64,000 bases of DNA, from contig NZ_JQNR01000005.1 in the NCBI RefSeq assembly GCF_000745345.1, positions 3,968,001-4,032,000 on the forward strand, written 5' to 3'. The position numbers and the translations under genes were made by a program. Positions 37,530 through 45,580 of the stretch are shown here, piece after piece. The DNA comes from Actinacidiphila yeochonensis CN732 (GTDB lineage: Bacteria; Actinomycetota; Actinomycetes; Streptomycetales; Streptomycetaceae). Each line of letters starts with the position of its first letter. Positions within the stretch are counted from its first letter, which is position 1. Under the pieces are notes generated by a model that had not been told where the DNA came from, searched no databases, and saw nothing but the letters and a program-made list of their open reading frames with translations.

Positions 37530-38147
37530 GTGTTCACCGGAATCGTCGAAGAGCTGGGCGAGATCACCGCCGTCGAGAAGCTGACCGACGCCGCCCGTTT
37601 CACCGTCCGCGGCCCCGTCGTGACCGCGGACGCCCGGCACGGCGACTCGATCGCCGTCAACGGCGTCTGCCTGACCGTCGTCGACCTGCTGGACGGCGCG
37701 TTCACCGCCGACGTGATGGCCGAGACGCTCAAGCGCTCCAGCCTGGGCGTCCTCGCCCCCGGCTCGCGCGTCAACCTGGAGCGCCCGACCGCGCTCGGCG
37801 GGCGGCTCGGCGGGCACCTGGTGCAGGGCCACGTGGACGGCACCGGGACGGTCCTGGAGCGCACCCCCGGCGAGCACTGGGAGGTCGTCAGGATCGCGCT
37901 GCCGGCCGAACTCGCCCGCTACGTCGTGGAGAAGGGCTCCATCACGGTGGACGGCGTGAGCCTCACCGTGGTCGACGCCGGCGCGGACTCGTTCACCGTC
38001 AGCCTGATCCCGGCCACCCTCGCGGCCACCACGCTGGGCGTCAAGCAGCCGGGCGAGCCGGTCAACCTGGAGGTCGACGTGATCGCCAAGTACGTCGAGC
38101 GGATGCTCGGCGGCCGCGCCGCGGCAGGGCCGGAGGCCGTTCGATGA
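37530..38147 (+). CDS. ribE: Riboflavin synthase, alpha chain
   Basis: Dismutates two 6,7-dimethyl-8-ribityllumazine molecules into riboflavin. 205 residues made of two lumazine-binding repeats: MFTGIVEELGEI with VNGVCLTV in the first, and GGHLVQGHVDGTG with VDGVSLTV in the second. GTG 37530 follows AGGAGAG, and the N-terminus MFTGIVEE is the universal one, so this start is preferred over the in-frame GTG at 37158. First gene of the FMN-riboswitch operon; its stop overlaps the next start (ATGA). Confidence 0.97.
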   Translation: MFTGIVEELGEITAVEKLTDAARFTVRGPVVTADARHGDSIAVNGVCLTVVDLLDGAFTADVMAETLKRSSLGVLAPGSRVNLERPTALGGRLGGHLVQGHVDGTGTVLERTPGEHWEVVRIALPAELARYVVEKGSITVDGVSLTVVDAGADSFTVSLIPATLAATTLGVKQPGEPVNLEVDVIAKYVERMLGGRAAAGPEAVR

Positions 38148-38881
38148 GCGTGGTCCACTGGCTCAACTCGCAGGCGTTCACCGCCTTCGACCAGCACGTC
38201 ATCTGGTCCGACCTGATCGGCAACCTGCTCGGCCTGGCCGCCCTCGCCCTGGGCTGGCGGCGGGCGATGCTCACCTGGCCGGTCCAACTCCTCTCCGGGG
38301 TCGTCCTGGTGGCCGCCTTCTGGGGCGCCCACCTCGGCGGCGGCGTCGGCAAGCAGTTCGTCGTCATCACCGTGGCCGTGTGGGGCTGGTACCAGTGGCG
38401 GCGCGGCAGCGCCGAAGGCGCCCGGGTCGGCGTCCGGTTCGCCACCTGGCGGGAACGGGCCGTGCTGGTGGCCGCCACCGGCCTGGGCACCGCCGCCGTC
38501 GCCGCGGTCTTCCTGGCCTGGCCCACCCTGTCGTGGAACCCGTGGCCCGACGCGTACATCTTCGTCGGCACGCTCGCCGCGATGTACGCGCAGGCCCGCG
38601 GCTGGGTGGAGTTCTGGATCGCCTGGCTGGCCGTCGACGTGGTCGGGGTGCCGCTGAACTTCCACAGCGGGCTGCCCTTCTCCGGCCTGGTCTACATCGT
38701 CTACTTCGCGCTGGTGATCGCCGGCATGGCCGCCTGGTGGCGGCAGGGCCGGGGCGGCGCGGCCGCGGCGGTGCCCCAGGCGCAGGCACCGGCGCAGGCA
38801 CGGGAACAGGCACAGCTTCTGGAGCAGACCCAGGTACAAACCCAGGCACCGGCCCAGGCCCAGGAAGGAGTGGCGTCATGA
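38144..38881 (+). CDS. ribM: PnuC-family transporter, probable riboflavin importer (RibM type)
   Basis: 245 residues, about seven hydrophobic segments with the PnuC pattern (LIGNLLGLAALALGWRR, VWGWYQWRR, YIFVGTLAAMYAQARGW). PnuC itself carries nicotinamide riboside; homologues inside FMN-riboswitch operons carry riboflavin, as shown for RibM in other actinobacteria. The operon position supports riboflavin, by inference. The last 45 residues are a Gln/Ala-rich repeat (QAQAPAQAREQAQ and on), cytoplasmic by the positive-inside rule and unusual. Overlaps ribE by four bases and ribBA by four bases. Confidence 0.85.
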   Translation: MSVVHWLNSQAFTAFDQHVIWSDLIGNLLGLAALALGWRRAMLTWPVQLLSGVVLVAAFWGAHLGGGVGKQFVVITVAVWGWYQWRRGSAEGARVGVRFATWRERAVLVAATGLGTAAVAAVFLAWPTLSWNPWPDAYIFVGTLAAMYAQARGWVEFWIAWLAVDVVGVPLNFHSGLPFSGLVYIVYFALVIAGMAAWWRQGRGGAAAAVPQAQAPAQAREQAQLLEQTQVQTQAPAQAQEGVAS

Positions 38882-40149
38882 CCGTCACGACCGCGTCCCC
38901 CGAGCGGGGCCTCACCGAGGAACTGGTCCTCGACCCGATCGAGCGGGCCGTCGCCGACATCGCCGCCGGCCGGCCGGTCGTGGTCGTCGACGACGCCGAC
39001 CGGGAGAACGAGGGAGACCTCGTGGTGGCCGCGGAGAAGGTCACCCCCGAGATCGTCGCGTTCATGATGAGCGAGTGCCGCGGCCTGATCTGCGTGCCGA
39101 TGGCCGGACCCGACCTCGACCGGCTGGAACTGCCGCAGATGGTCGCGGACAACACCGAGTCGATGAAGACCGCCTTCACCGTCTCCGTGGACGCCTCGGG
39201 CGCCCACGGCGTCACCACCGGCATCTCCGCCGCCGACCGGGCCGCCACCATCCGGCTGCTGGCCGAACCCGCCAGTGCCGCGGGTGACTTCGTCCGCCCC
39301 GGCCACGTCTTCCCGCTGCGCGCCCGGTCGGGCGGGGTGCTGGTGCGCCCCGGCCACACCGAGGCCGGCGTCGACCTGGCCCGGCTGGCCGGGCTGCGGC
39401 CCGCCGCGGCGATCGTGGAGATCGCCCGTGAGGACGGCACCATGGCCCGGCTGCCCGACCTGGTGCCCTTCGCCCGCCGGCACGGGCTGTCCATCGTCTC
39501 CATCGCCGACCTGGTCGCCTACCGCCGCGACGCGGCGCCGGCCGTCCGCCGCGAGGCCAGCACCACGCTGCCCACCGCGTACGGCGACTTCCGCGCCTAC
39601 GGCTACCGCGGCACCGAGGACGGCGTGGAGCACGTCGCCCTGGTCGCCGGGGACCTCGGCGACGGCCAGGACGTGCTGGTGCGCGTCCACTCCGAGTGCC
39701 TGACCGGGGACGTGTTCGGCTCGCTGCGCTGCGACTGCGGCCCGCAGCTCCAGGCCGCGCTGCGCCGGATCGGCGAGGAGGGCCGCGGCGTGGTGCTCTA
39801 CCTGCGCGGCCACGAGGGGCGCGGCATCGGCCTGATGTCCAAGCTGCGCGCCTACGAACTCCAGGAGCGCGGCCGCGACACCCTGGACGCCAACCTGGAG
39901 CTGGGCCTGCCCGCGGACGCCCGCGACTACGGCGCCGCCGCCCGCGTCCTGGCCGACCTCGGGGTGCGCTCGCTGCGGCTGATGACCAACAACCCGGACA
40001 AGACCGGCGCGCTGGTCCGCCACGGCCTCGACGTGCTCGGCCGCGAGCCGATGCCCGTCCAGGCCGGCGAGCACAACCTCCGGTACCTGCGCACCAAGCG
40101 GGACCGGATGGGCCACGACCTGCCCTGGCTCGACGCGGCGGCGCGCTGA
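38878..40149 (+). CDS. ribBA: Bifunctional 3,4-dihydroxy-2-butanone-4-phosphate synthase / GTP cyclohydrolase II
   Basis: Supplies both precursors of riboflavin: the four-carbon unit from ribulose 5-phosphate and the pyrimidine from GTP. 423 residues. The DHBP synthase domain (about 15-210) has VDDADRENEGDLVVAA and SAHGVTTGISAADRA-like sequence. The GTP cyclohydrolase II domain (about 220-415) has zinc ligands in ECLTGDVFGSLRCDCG (Cys near 274, 285, 287) and RGHEGRGIGL. ATG 38878 overlaps the upstream stop (ATGA). No separate ribD/ribG is in this window. Confidence 0.97.
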   Translation: MTVTTASPERGLTEELVLDPIERAVADIAAGRPVVVVDDADRENEGDLVVAAEKVTPEIVAFMMSECRGLICVPMAGPDLDRLELPQMVADNTESMKTAFTVSVDASGAHGVTTGISAADRAATIRLLAEPASAAGDFVRPGHVFPLRARSGGVLVRPGHTEAGVDLARLAGLRPAAAIVEIAREDGTMARLPDLVPFARRHGLSIVSIADLVAYRRDAAPAVRREASTTLPTAYGDFRAYGYRGTEDGVEHVALVAGDLGDGQDVLVRVHSECLTGDVFGSLRCDCGPQLQAALRRIGEEGRGVVLYLRGHEGRGIGLMSKLRAYELQERGRDTLDANLELGLPADARDYGAAARVLADLGVRSLRLMTNNPDKTGALVRHGLDVLGREPMPVQAGEHNLRYLRTKRDRMGHDLPWLDAAAR

Positions 40150-40249
40150 CCGCCGCCCGTCCCCGGAGCGTGAGCCCGCCCGGCTCCCGCCCCCCGATCT
40201 GCCGTACCCGTCCCACCACCCCTGAAGAGAAAGCACCGAGGACCGAAAA

Positions 40250-40735
40250 GTGAGCGGTAAGGGCGCCCCCGAGCTGACCGTGAAGAACTGCGGCGACCTG
40301 CGTGTCGCGGTGATCGCGGCGCAGTGGCACACCGAGGTCATGGACGGCCTCGTCGACGGAGCCGTGCGCGCGCTGCACGAGCTGGGCATCGAGGAGCCGA
40401 CCCTGCTGCGGGTGCCCGGCAGCTTCGAACTCCCCGTCGTGGCCAAGGTGCTGGCCGGCCGCGGCTACGACGCGATCGTCGCGCTGGGCGTGGTCATCCG
40501 CGGTGGCACCCCGCACTTCGAGTACGTCTCCCACGGCGTCACCCTGGGCCTGACCCAGGTCGCGGTGGAGACCGGCGTGCCCGTCGGGTTCGGCGTGCTC
40601 ACCTGCGACACCGAGGAGCAGGCCCTGGACCGGGCCGGACTGCCGGGCTCCAGCGAGGACAAGGGGCACGAGGCCGTCACCGCGGCCGTCGCCACCGCGG
40701 CCACGCTGCGCTCGGTTGCCGAGCCCTGGCGCTGA
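40250..40735 (+). CDS. ribH: 6,7-dimethyl-8-ribityllumazine synthase
   Basis: Condenses the ribBA product with the pyrimidine to form lumazine, the substrate of ribE. 161 residues with AAQWHTEVMDGLVDGA, VPGSFELPVVAKVL and GVVIRGGTPHFEYV, whose His is the general base. GTG 40250 follows GAGGACC-like sequence after a 100-base gap from ribBA. Last gene of the riboflavin unit. Confidence 0.96.
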   Translation: MSGKGAPELTVKNCGDLRVAVIAAQWHTEVMDGLVDGAVRALHELGIEEPTLLRVPGSFELPVVAKVLAGRGYDAIVALGVVIRGGTPHFEYVSHGVTLGLTQVAVETGVPVGFGVLTCDTEEQALDRAGLPGSSEDKGHEAVTAAVATAATLRSVAEPWR

Positions 40736-40768
40736 GCGGCAGCGGCGGCACCGTAGGCTAGGACCACC

Positions 40769-41041
40769 ATGGCCAACAAGACATTCGAAGAGCTCTTCGA
40801 GGAGCTCCGGCAGAAGGCCGCCACCGGCGACCCCGGCACGTCCCGCACCGCCGAACTGGTCGGCAAGGGCGTCCATGCCATCGGCAAGAAGGTGGTCGAG
40901 GAGGCCGCCGAGGTGTGGATGGCCGCCGAGTACGAAGGCGCCGACGCCACCGCCGAGGAGATCTCCCAGCTGCTCTACCACGTCCAGGTGATGATGGTCG
41001 CCCGGGGGATCTCCCTGGAGGACGTCTACGCCCATCTGTGA
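40769..41041 (+). CDS. hisE: Phosphoribosyl-ATP diphosphatase
   Basis: Second step of histidine synthesis: hydrolyses PR-ATP to PR-AMP. 90 residues of the all-alpha NTP-PPase fold. It begins MANKTFEELFEELRQK; the metal-binding EEAAEVWMAAEYEG and the C-terminal QVMMVARGISLEDVYAHL are as expected. It sits 33 bases after ribH and before hisG, the streptomycete order. Confidence 0.96.
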   Translation: MANKTFEELFEELRQKAATGDPGTSRTAELVGKGVHAIGKKVVEEAAEVWMAAEYEGADATAEEISQLLYHVQVMMVARGISLEDVYAHL

Positions 41042-41086
41042 GCGGGCCGGCCGTACCCGGCCGCCCCGCCACCGCCGAGGGCCCGT

Positions 41087-41118
41087 GCCGGCCGGGGCGC
41101 CACCGCGCCCCGGCCGGC
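41087..41118 (+). terminator. Terminator after hisE
   Basis: Perfect 14-bp stem, 41087-41100 with 41105-41118 (GCCGGCCGGGGCGC/GCGCCCCGGCCGGC), four-base loop, 45 bases after the hisE stop. Confidence 0.75.
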
Positions 41119-41194
41119 CTCTGACCTGCGGCGACCCCGCCACCCGCACTGACGTGTACTGACGTGTACTGACCCCGCACCGCACGGCGAGCCG

Positions 41195-41242
41195 CCGGCG
41201 GCGGGCCCGGGCCGGGACGTCCCGGCCCGGGCCCGCCGCCGG
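41195..41242. terminator. 48-bp perfect palindrome between hisE and hisG
   Basis: 41195-41218 is the exact reverse complement of 41219-41242, with no unpaired centre. As RNA it would form a 22-bp stem with a four-base loop, entirely G/C except near the tip. It lies 69 bases upstream of hisG. Either a second terminator or a strong leader structure. Confidence 0.8.
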
Positions 41243-41310
41243 GCGCCTCCCCGAAGCCCACGCATCACCAAGATCCCGACCGGCTCCTCCGAACAGAAGG
41301 AACACGCACC

Positions 41311-42168
41311 ATGCTGCGCATCGCCGTCCCCAACAAGGGCTCGCTCTCCGGACCCGCGACGGCCATGCTCCATGAGGCCGGGTACCGCCAGCGCAAGGAG
41401 TCCAAGGAGCTCGTCCTCGTCGACAGCGCCAACGGCGTCGAGTTCTTCTACCTGCGCCCCCGCGACATCGCCATCTACGTCAGCTCCGGCCGCCTCGACA
41501 TCGGCATCACCGGCCGCGACCTGCTGCTGGACTCCGGGGCCCAGGCCGAGGAGATCCTCCAGCTCGGCTTCGCCCGCTCCACCTTCCGCTTCGCCGCCCG
41601 CCCCGGCACCGCCCAGAGCATCGCCGACCTCTCCGGGCAGACCGTGGCCACCTCCTACGAGGGCGTGGTCGCCAAGCACCTGGCGGACAACGGGGTGGAC
41701 GCCTCCGTGGTGCACCTCGACGGCGCCGTGGAGACCGCGATCCAGCTCGGCGTGGCCCAGGTCATCGCGGACGTGGTGGAGACCGGCACCTCGCTGCGGA
41801 ACGCGGGCCTGGAGCCGTTCGGCGAGCCGATCATGGAGTCCGAGGCCGTGGTCATCCGCCGGACCGGCGCCGACCCGGCCGACCCGCAGGAGCCGAAGGT
41901 GCAGCAGTTCCTGCGCCGCCTCCAGGGCGTCCTGGTCGCCCGCCGCTACGTGATGATGGACTACGACATCCGCGCCGAGAACGTCGAGAAGGCCGTGGCC
42001 CTCACCCCCGGCCTGGAGTCGCCGACGGTCTCCCCGCTGCACCACGAGGGCTGGGTGGCCGTGCGGGCCATGGTCCCCGCCGTCGAGGCCCAGCAGATCA
42101 TGGACGCGCTCTACGACCTCGGCGCCCGCGCCATCCTCACCACCGGCATCCACGCCGCCCGGCTGTGA
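41311..42168 (+). CDS. hisG: ATP phosphoribosyltransferase, long form
   Basis: First committed step of histidine synthesis: ATP + PRPP to PR-ATP. 285 residues, the long HisG form with a C-terminal regulatory domain (about 210-285), usually inhibited by histidine. Motifs: MLRIAVPNKGSLSGPA, the PRPP loop in ADVVETGTSLRNAGL, and late PTVSPLHHEGWVAVRAMV. ATG follows AGAAGGAAC. Separated from hisE by two hairpins, so it probably has its own promoter or attenuation. Confidence 0.96.
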   Translation: MLRIAVPNKGSLSGPATAMLHEAGYRQRKESKELVLVDSANGVEFFYLRPRDIAIYVSSGRLDIGITGRDLLLDSGAQAEEILQLGFARSTFRFAARPGTAQSIADLSGQTVATSYEGVVAKHLADNGVDASVVHLDGAVETAIQLGVAQVIADVVETGTSLRNAGLEPFGEPIMESEAVVIRRTGADPADPQEPKVQQFLRRLQGVLVARRYVMMDYDIRAENVEKAVALTPGLESPTVSPLHHEGWVAVRAMVPAVEAQQIMDALYDLGARAILTTGIHAARL

Positions 42169-42698
42169 CCCCCGAGGGCGCACGCCCCGGTCCGGGACCC
42201 CGGCCGGGGCCGGACACCCCGGTGTCCGGCGCCCTGGCCGGGCTGCCGGTCGTCTTCCGGCCGGTGCTGACCCGGGTGGTGCTGCTGACGCTGGCCGCCG
42301 CGGTGCTGGTGGCGCTCTGCTCCCTGGCGGTGCTGGTGCCGCACGACGGGGCGCAGCCCTGGGGGTTCGGGCAGCGCGCCGGGGTGGTCGTCTCGGCGGT
42401 CCTGGTGGCCGGCCTGCTGGTCCTGCTCAGCCGCCCGAAGGTGGTCGCCGACCGGGACGGGCTGACTGTGGTGAACCTCACGCGCCGCCGCCGGCTGGCC
42501 TGGGCCGAGGTGCTGCGGGTCAACCTCGGCCACGGCGACGCCTGGGTACGGCTCGACCTCGCCGACGGCACCACGCTGCCGGCCATGGGCATCCAGCCCG
42601 GCATCGCCCGCCGCCAGGCGCTGCGCGACGCCCGGCGGTTGCGGGACCTCGTCGACGTCCTCGGCACCGCCCACGTTCCGGAGCGCCCCGGCCGCTGA
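42165..42698 (+). CDS. PH-domain membrane protein
   Basis: 177 residues. Two hydrophobic helices (about 38-58 and 70-88) are followed by a small bacterial PH-like domain (RPKVVADRDGLTVVNLTRRR, LAWAEVLRVNLGHGD). The GTG start overlaps the hisG stop (GTGA), so it is translationally coupled to hisG, as in other streptomycetes. The role is unknown, and there is no visible link to histidine synthesis. Confidence 0.85.
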   Translation: MTPEGARPGPGPRPGPDTPVSGALAGLPVVFRPVLTRVVLLTLAAAVLVALCSLAVLVPHDGAQPWGFGQRAGVVVSAVLVAGLLVLLSRPKVVADRDGLTVVNLTRRRRLAWAEVLRVNLGHGDAWVRLDLADGTTLPAMGIQPGIARRQALRDARRLRDLVDVLGTAHVPERPGR

Positions 42699-42788
42699 CC
42701 CGCGCCCGGCCCGGCCCGGCCCGCGCCGGGCGAAGCGGGGCGCGGCGCCGTACGGGCGCCGACGCGGAGCCCGCACGGCCGCTGTCTC

Positions 42789-42817
42789 TTCGCCACCGCG
42801 GCCGGAATGACTACCCT
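42789..42817 (+). promoter_or_regulatory. Possible promoter upstream of the CNNM gene pair
   Basis: TTCGCC (42789-42794), 17 bases, TACCCT (42812-42817). Both boxes are imperfect, but the spacing is ideal, and it lies 170 bases before the first gene. Confidence 0.35.
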
Positions 42818-42986
42818 GGAGCGAGCGGCGCCCCGCGCGCCGCCCGACCGCCCGCCGAGCGCGGGCGGCCCGCGGTCGCCGCGGGAACCCGAACCACCCG
42901 AGGAGTGACACCCACACCCCGATGGACGAACCGTCCGGTAGTACCTGCGCCGCCCCTCCCGCACCACACCGGGGAGTGGCGGCCCG

Positions 42987-44315
42987 ATGAGCACGTCCCT
43001 GCTGCTGCTCGCGGCAGCCTTCCTCCTGATCCTCGCCAACGGATTCTTCGTCGCCGCCGAGTTCGGCCTGGTCACCGTGGAACGGTCGGCCGCCGAGCGG
43101 GCCGCCGAAGCCGGCGACCGGCGGGCCCGCACCGTGGTCGCCGCGCTGCGCGGACTCTCCTTCCAGCTGTCCGGCACCCAGCTCGGCATCACCATCACCT
43201 CCCTGGTGGTCGGCATGCTCGCCGAGCCCGCCCTCGGCGACCTGCTCGCCGGCCCGCTGCGGGCCGCCGGGCTGCCCGCCGGCGCCGCCCCCGGCGTGGC
43301 CGTGGTGGTCGGCATGATGGCCGCCTCCGGCGTCCAGATGGTCATCGGCGAGCTCGTTCCCAAGAACTGGGCGGTCTCCCGCCCGCTGGCCGTGGCCCGG
43401 GTGGTCGCCGGCCCGCAGGGCGCGTTCTCCCGCGCCTTCCGGCCGGTCATCGACCTGCTCAACCGGGTCTCCAACCGGCTGGTGCGGGCCCTGGGCGTCG
43501 AGCCGGCCGACGAGCTGGCCTCCGCCCGCACCCCCACCGAGCTGGTCTCGCTGGCCCGGCACTCCGCGCTGGCCGGCGCCCTGGAGCCGGACACCGCCGA
43601 CCTGTTCGTACGGACCATGGCGCTGGGCGAGCTCACCGCCGAGAACGTGATGACCCCCCGGGTGCGGGTCAGCGCCCTGGAGGACACCGCCACCGCCGCG
43701 GACGTGCTCAACCTCACCCGTGCCACCGGCCTGTCCCGCTTCCCCGTCTACGACGAGCGGGTCGACGACATCACCGGCATGGTCCACCTCAAGGACGCGC
43801 TGGCGGTGCCCGCCGAGGAGCGCTCCCGTACCCGCGTCGGCGCCCTCGCGAAGGCCCCGCTGCTGGTGCCCGAGAGCCTGCCGGTGCGGCAGCTGCTCGG
43901 CCTGCTGCGCAGCCAGCAGCCGATAGCCGTCGTCGTCGACGAGTACGGCGGCACCGCCGGCCTGGTCACCCTGGAGGACATCGTCGAGGAACTGGTCGGC
44001 GAGGTGCGCGACGAGCACGACGCCGCCGACCGGCCCGAGCTGGCCCGGCCCCGCCGAGGGCGGCGCCCCGCGTGGACCGCCGACGGCGGCACCCGTGTCG
44101 ACACCCTGGAGCGGATCGGCCTGGCCGCGCCCGAGGGCCCGTACGAGACGGTGGCCGGGCTCGTCGCCGACCTGCTCGGGCGCATCCCCGCGCCCGGCGA
44201 CACCGCCGCGCTGCCCGGCTGGCGGCTGCGGGTCGAGGAGGTCGACCACCACCGTGCGGCCCGGGTGCGGATCGTGCGTACCCAGGACCCGGCGGGGGAG
44301 GTGAAGGAGCGATGA
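42987..44315 (+). CDS. CNNM/CorC-like membrane protein (DUF21-CBS-transporter-associated domain), first of two
   Basis: 442 residues. The DUF21 membrane domain (1-190, starting LLLLAAAFLLILANGFFVAAEF, with ELVPKNWAV), a CBS pair (about 215-345, with ENVMTPR and VVVDEYGGTAGLVTLEDIVEE), then a CorC_HlyC domain (about 360-435). Relatives take part in Mg or Co transport; the older 'hemolysin' name is misleading. Its stop overlaps the start of a paralogue, so the two are co-translated and may form a heteromer. Confidence 0.92.
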   Translation: MSTSLLLLAAAFLLILANGFFVAAEFGLVTVERSAAERAAEAGDRRARTVVAALRGLSFQLSGTQLGITITSLVVGMLAEPALGDLLAGPLRAAGLPAGAAPGVAVVVGMMAASGVQMVIGELVPKNWAVSRPLAVARVVAGPQGAFSRAFRPVIDLLNRVSNRLVRALGVEPADELASARTPTELVSLARHSALAGALEPDTADLFVRTMALGELTAENVMTPRVRVSALEDTATAADVLNLTRATGLSRFPVYDERVDDITGMVHLKDALAVPAEERSRTRVGALAKAPLLVPESLPVRQLLGLLRSQQPIAVVVDEYGGTAGLVTLEDIVEELVGEVRDEHDAADRPELARPRRGRRPAWTADGGTRVDTLERIGLAAPEGPYETVAGLVADLLGRIPAPGDTAALPGWRLRVEEVDHHRAARVRIVRTQDPAGEVKER

Positions 44316-45531
44316 GCTTCCTCCAACTCCTCTTCACCGCCCTGCTGATCCTCGGCAACGGCTTCTTCGTCGGCGCCGAGTTCGCCCTGGTGTCGGTCCG
44401 GCGCAGCCAGATCGAACCGCTCGCCGCCGGGCAGCGGGCCGCCCGCACCGTGCTGTACGGGCTGGAGCACCTGCCGCAGATGATGGCGGCGGCCCAGTTC
44501 GGCGTCACCGTCTGCTCGCTGACCCTCGGCGCGGTCGCCGAGCCGACCGTCGCGCACCTGGTGGAGCCGCTGTTCTCGGCGGCCCGGGTGCCCGACGACC
44601 TGGTCCACCCGGTCGGGTACGTGCTGGCGCTCGCCCTGGTGGTGTCGCTGCACCTGGTGATCGGCGAGATGGTGCCGAAGAACCTGGCGATGGCCGACCC
44701 GGAGAAGGCGGCGCTGAAGCTGGCCCCCGGCCTGGTGGGCTTCGCCCGGGTGTTCCGGCCGGTCATCGCGGTGCTCGGCGCCTGCGCCCGGCTCGTCCTG
44801 CGGGCCTTCCGGGTCGAGCCCAAGGACGAGATCGAGGCGGTCTTCACCAGCTCCGAGCTGACCGTCCTGGTGGACGACGCCCGCGCCGCCGGACTGCTCG
44901 ACTCCGACGAGCAGGAACGGCTGGAGGACGCCCTGGAGCTGGGCTCGCGCCCGGTCACCGAGGTGCTGCTGCGGCCGGACCAGCTCGTCACCCTCGCCGC
45001 GTCGGCCACCGCGCGCCAGGTCGAGGAGCTGACCGTGCGCACCGGGTACTCCCGCTTCCCCGTGACCGCGCCCGGCGGCGGGGCCGGCTACGTCGGCTAC
45101 CTCCACGTCAAGGACGTGCTGGACGTGGAGGACCGCGACCGGCCGGTGCCGCCGCGGCTGTGGCGGCCGATGACCACGCTCCGGGCCGACCTGCCGCTGG
45201 ACGACGCGCTCACCGCGATGCGCCGGGCCGCCAGCCACCTGGCGTCCGTCACCGACCAGGCCGGGCGCGTCCTGGGCCTGGTCACCATGGAGGACGTGCT
45301 GGAGATGCTGGTGGGCGAGGTCCGCGACCCCGCGCACCGGGACGACGGGCCCGAACCCGAGCCCGCCGCGACGGCCCCGGCCTCCGCCGTGCCGCAGCCC
45401 GCCGCCGGACCCGACCCCGCCGCGTCGGCGCGGGCCGGCTCCGGGCCGCGTCCGGCCCCGGTACCCGAGGCGGCGCCGGGCCGCAGCGGGGCGAGGTGTC
45501 CGGGCCGTCCGCCGGGGAGCTGGTGCGCTGA
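44312..45531 (+). CDS. CNNM/CorC-like membrane protein, second of two, one single-base frameshift at the end
   Basis: Corrected length 406 residues. DUF21 domain (LLFTALLILGNGFFVGAEFAL, VIGEMVPKNLAM) and CBS pair (about 205-335, with GLVTMEDVLEMLVGEV), but no CorC_HlyC domain. The C-terminus is a Pro/Ala linker. ATG 44312 overlaps the upstream stop (ATGA). As written, the frame runs past the expected end and on to 47527, antisense to the AAA gene. Adding one G to GGGG 45488-45491 yields a stop at 45529-45531, just before a terminator. Confidence 0.87.
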
Positions 45532-45532
45532 C

Positions 45533-45580
45533 CCGTTCCCGGCCCCCGCGCGCCCTCGTGCGCGGGGGGGCCGGGAACGG
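45533..45580. terminator. Bidirectional terminator between convergent genes
   Basis: Long inverted repeat: CCGTTCCCGGCC and GGCCGGGAACGG, extended inward by CCCGCGC/GCGCGGG with two unpaired Gs. It fills the space between the CNNM stop and the AAA stop. Confidence 0.75.
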
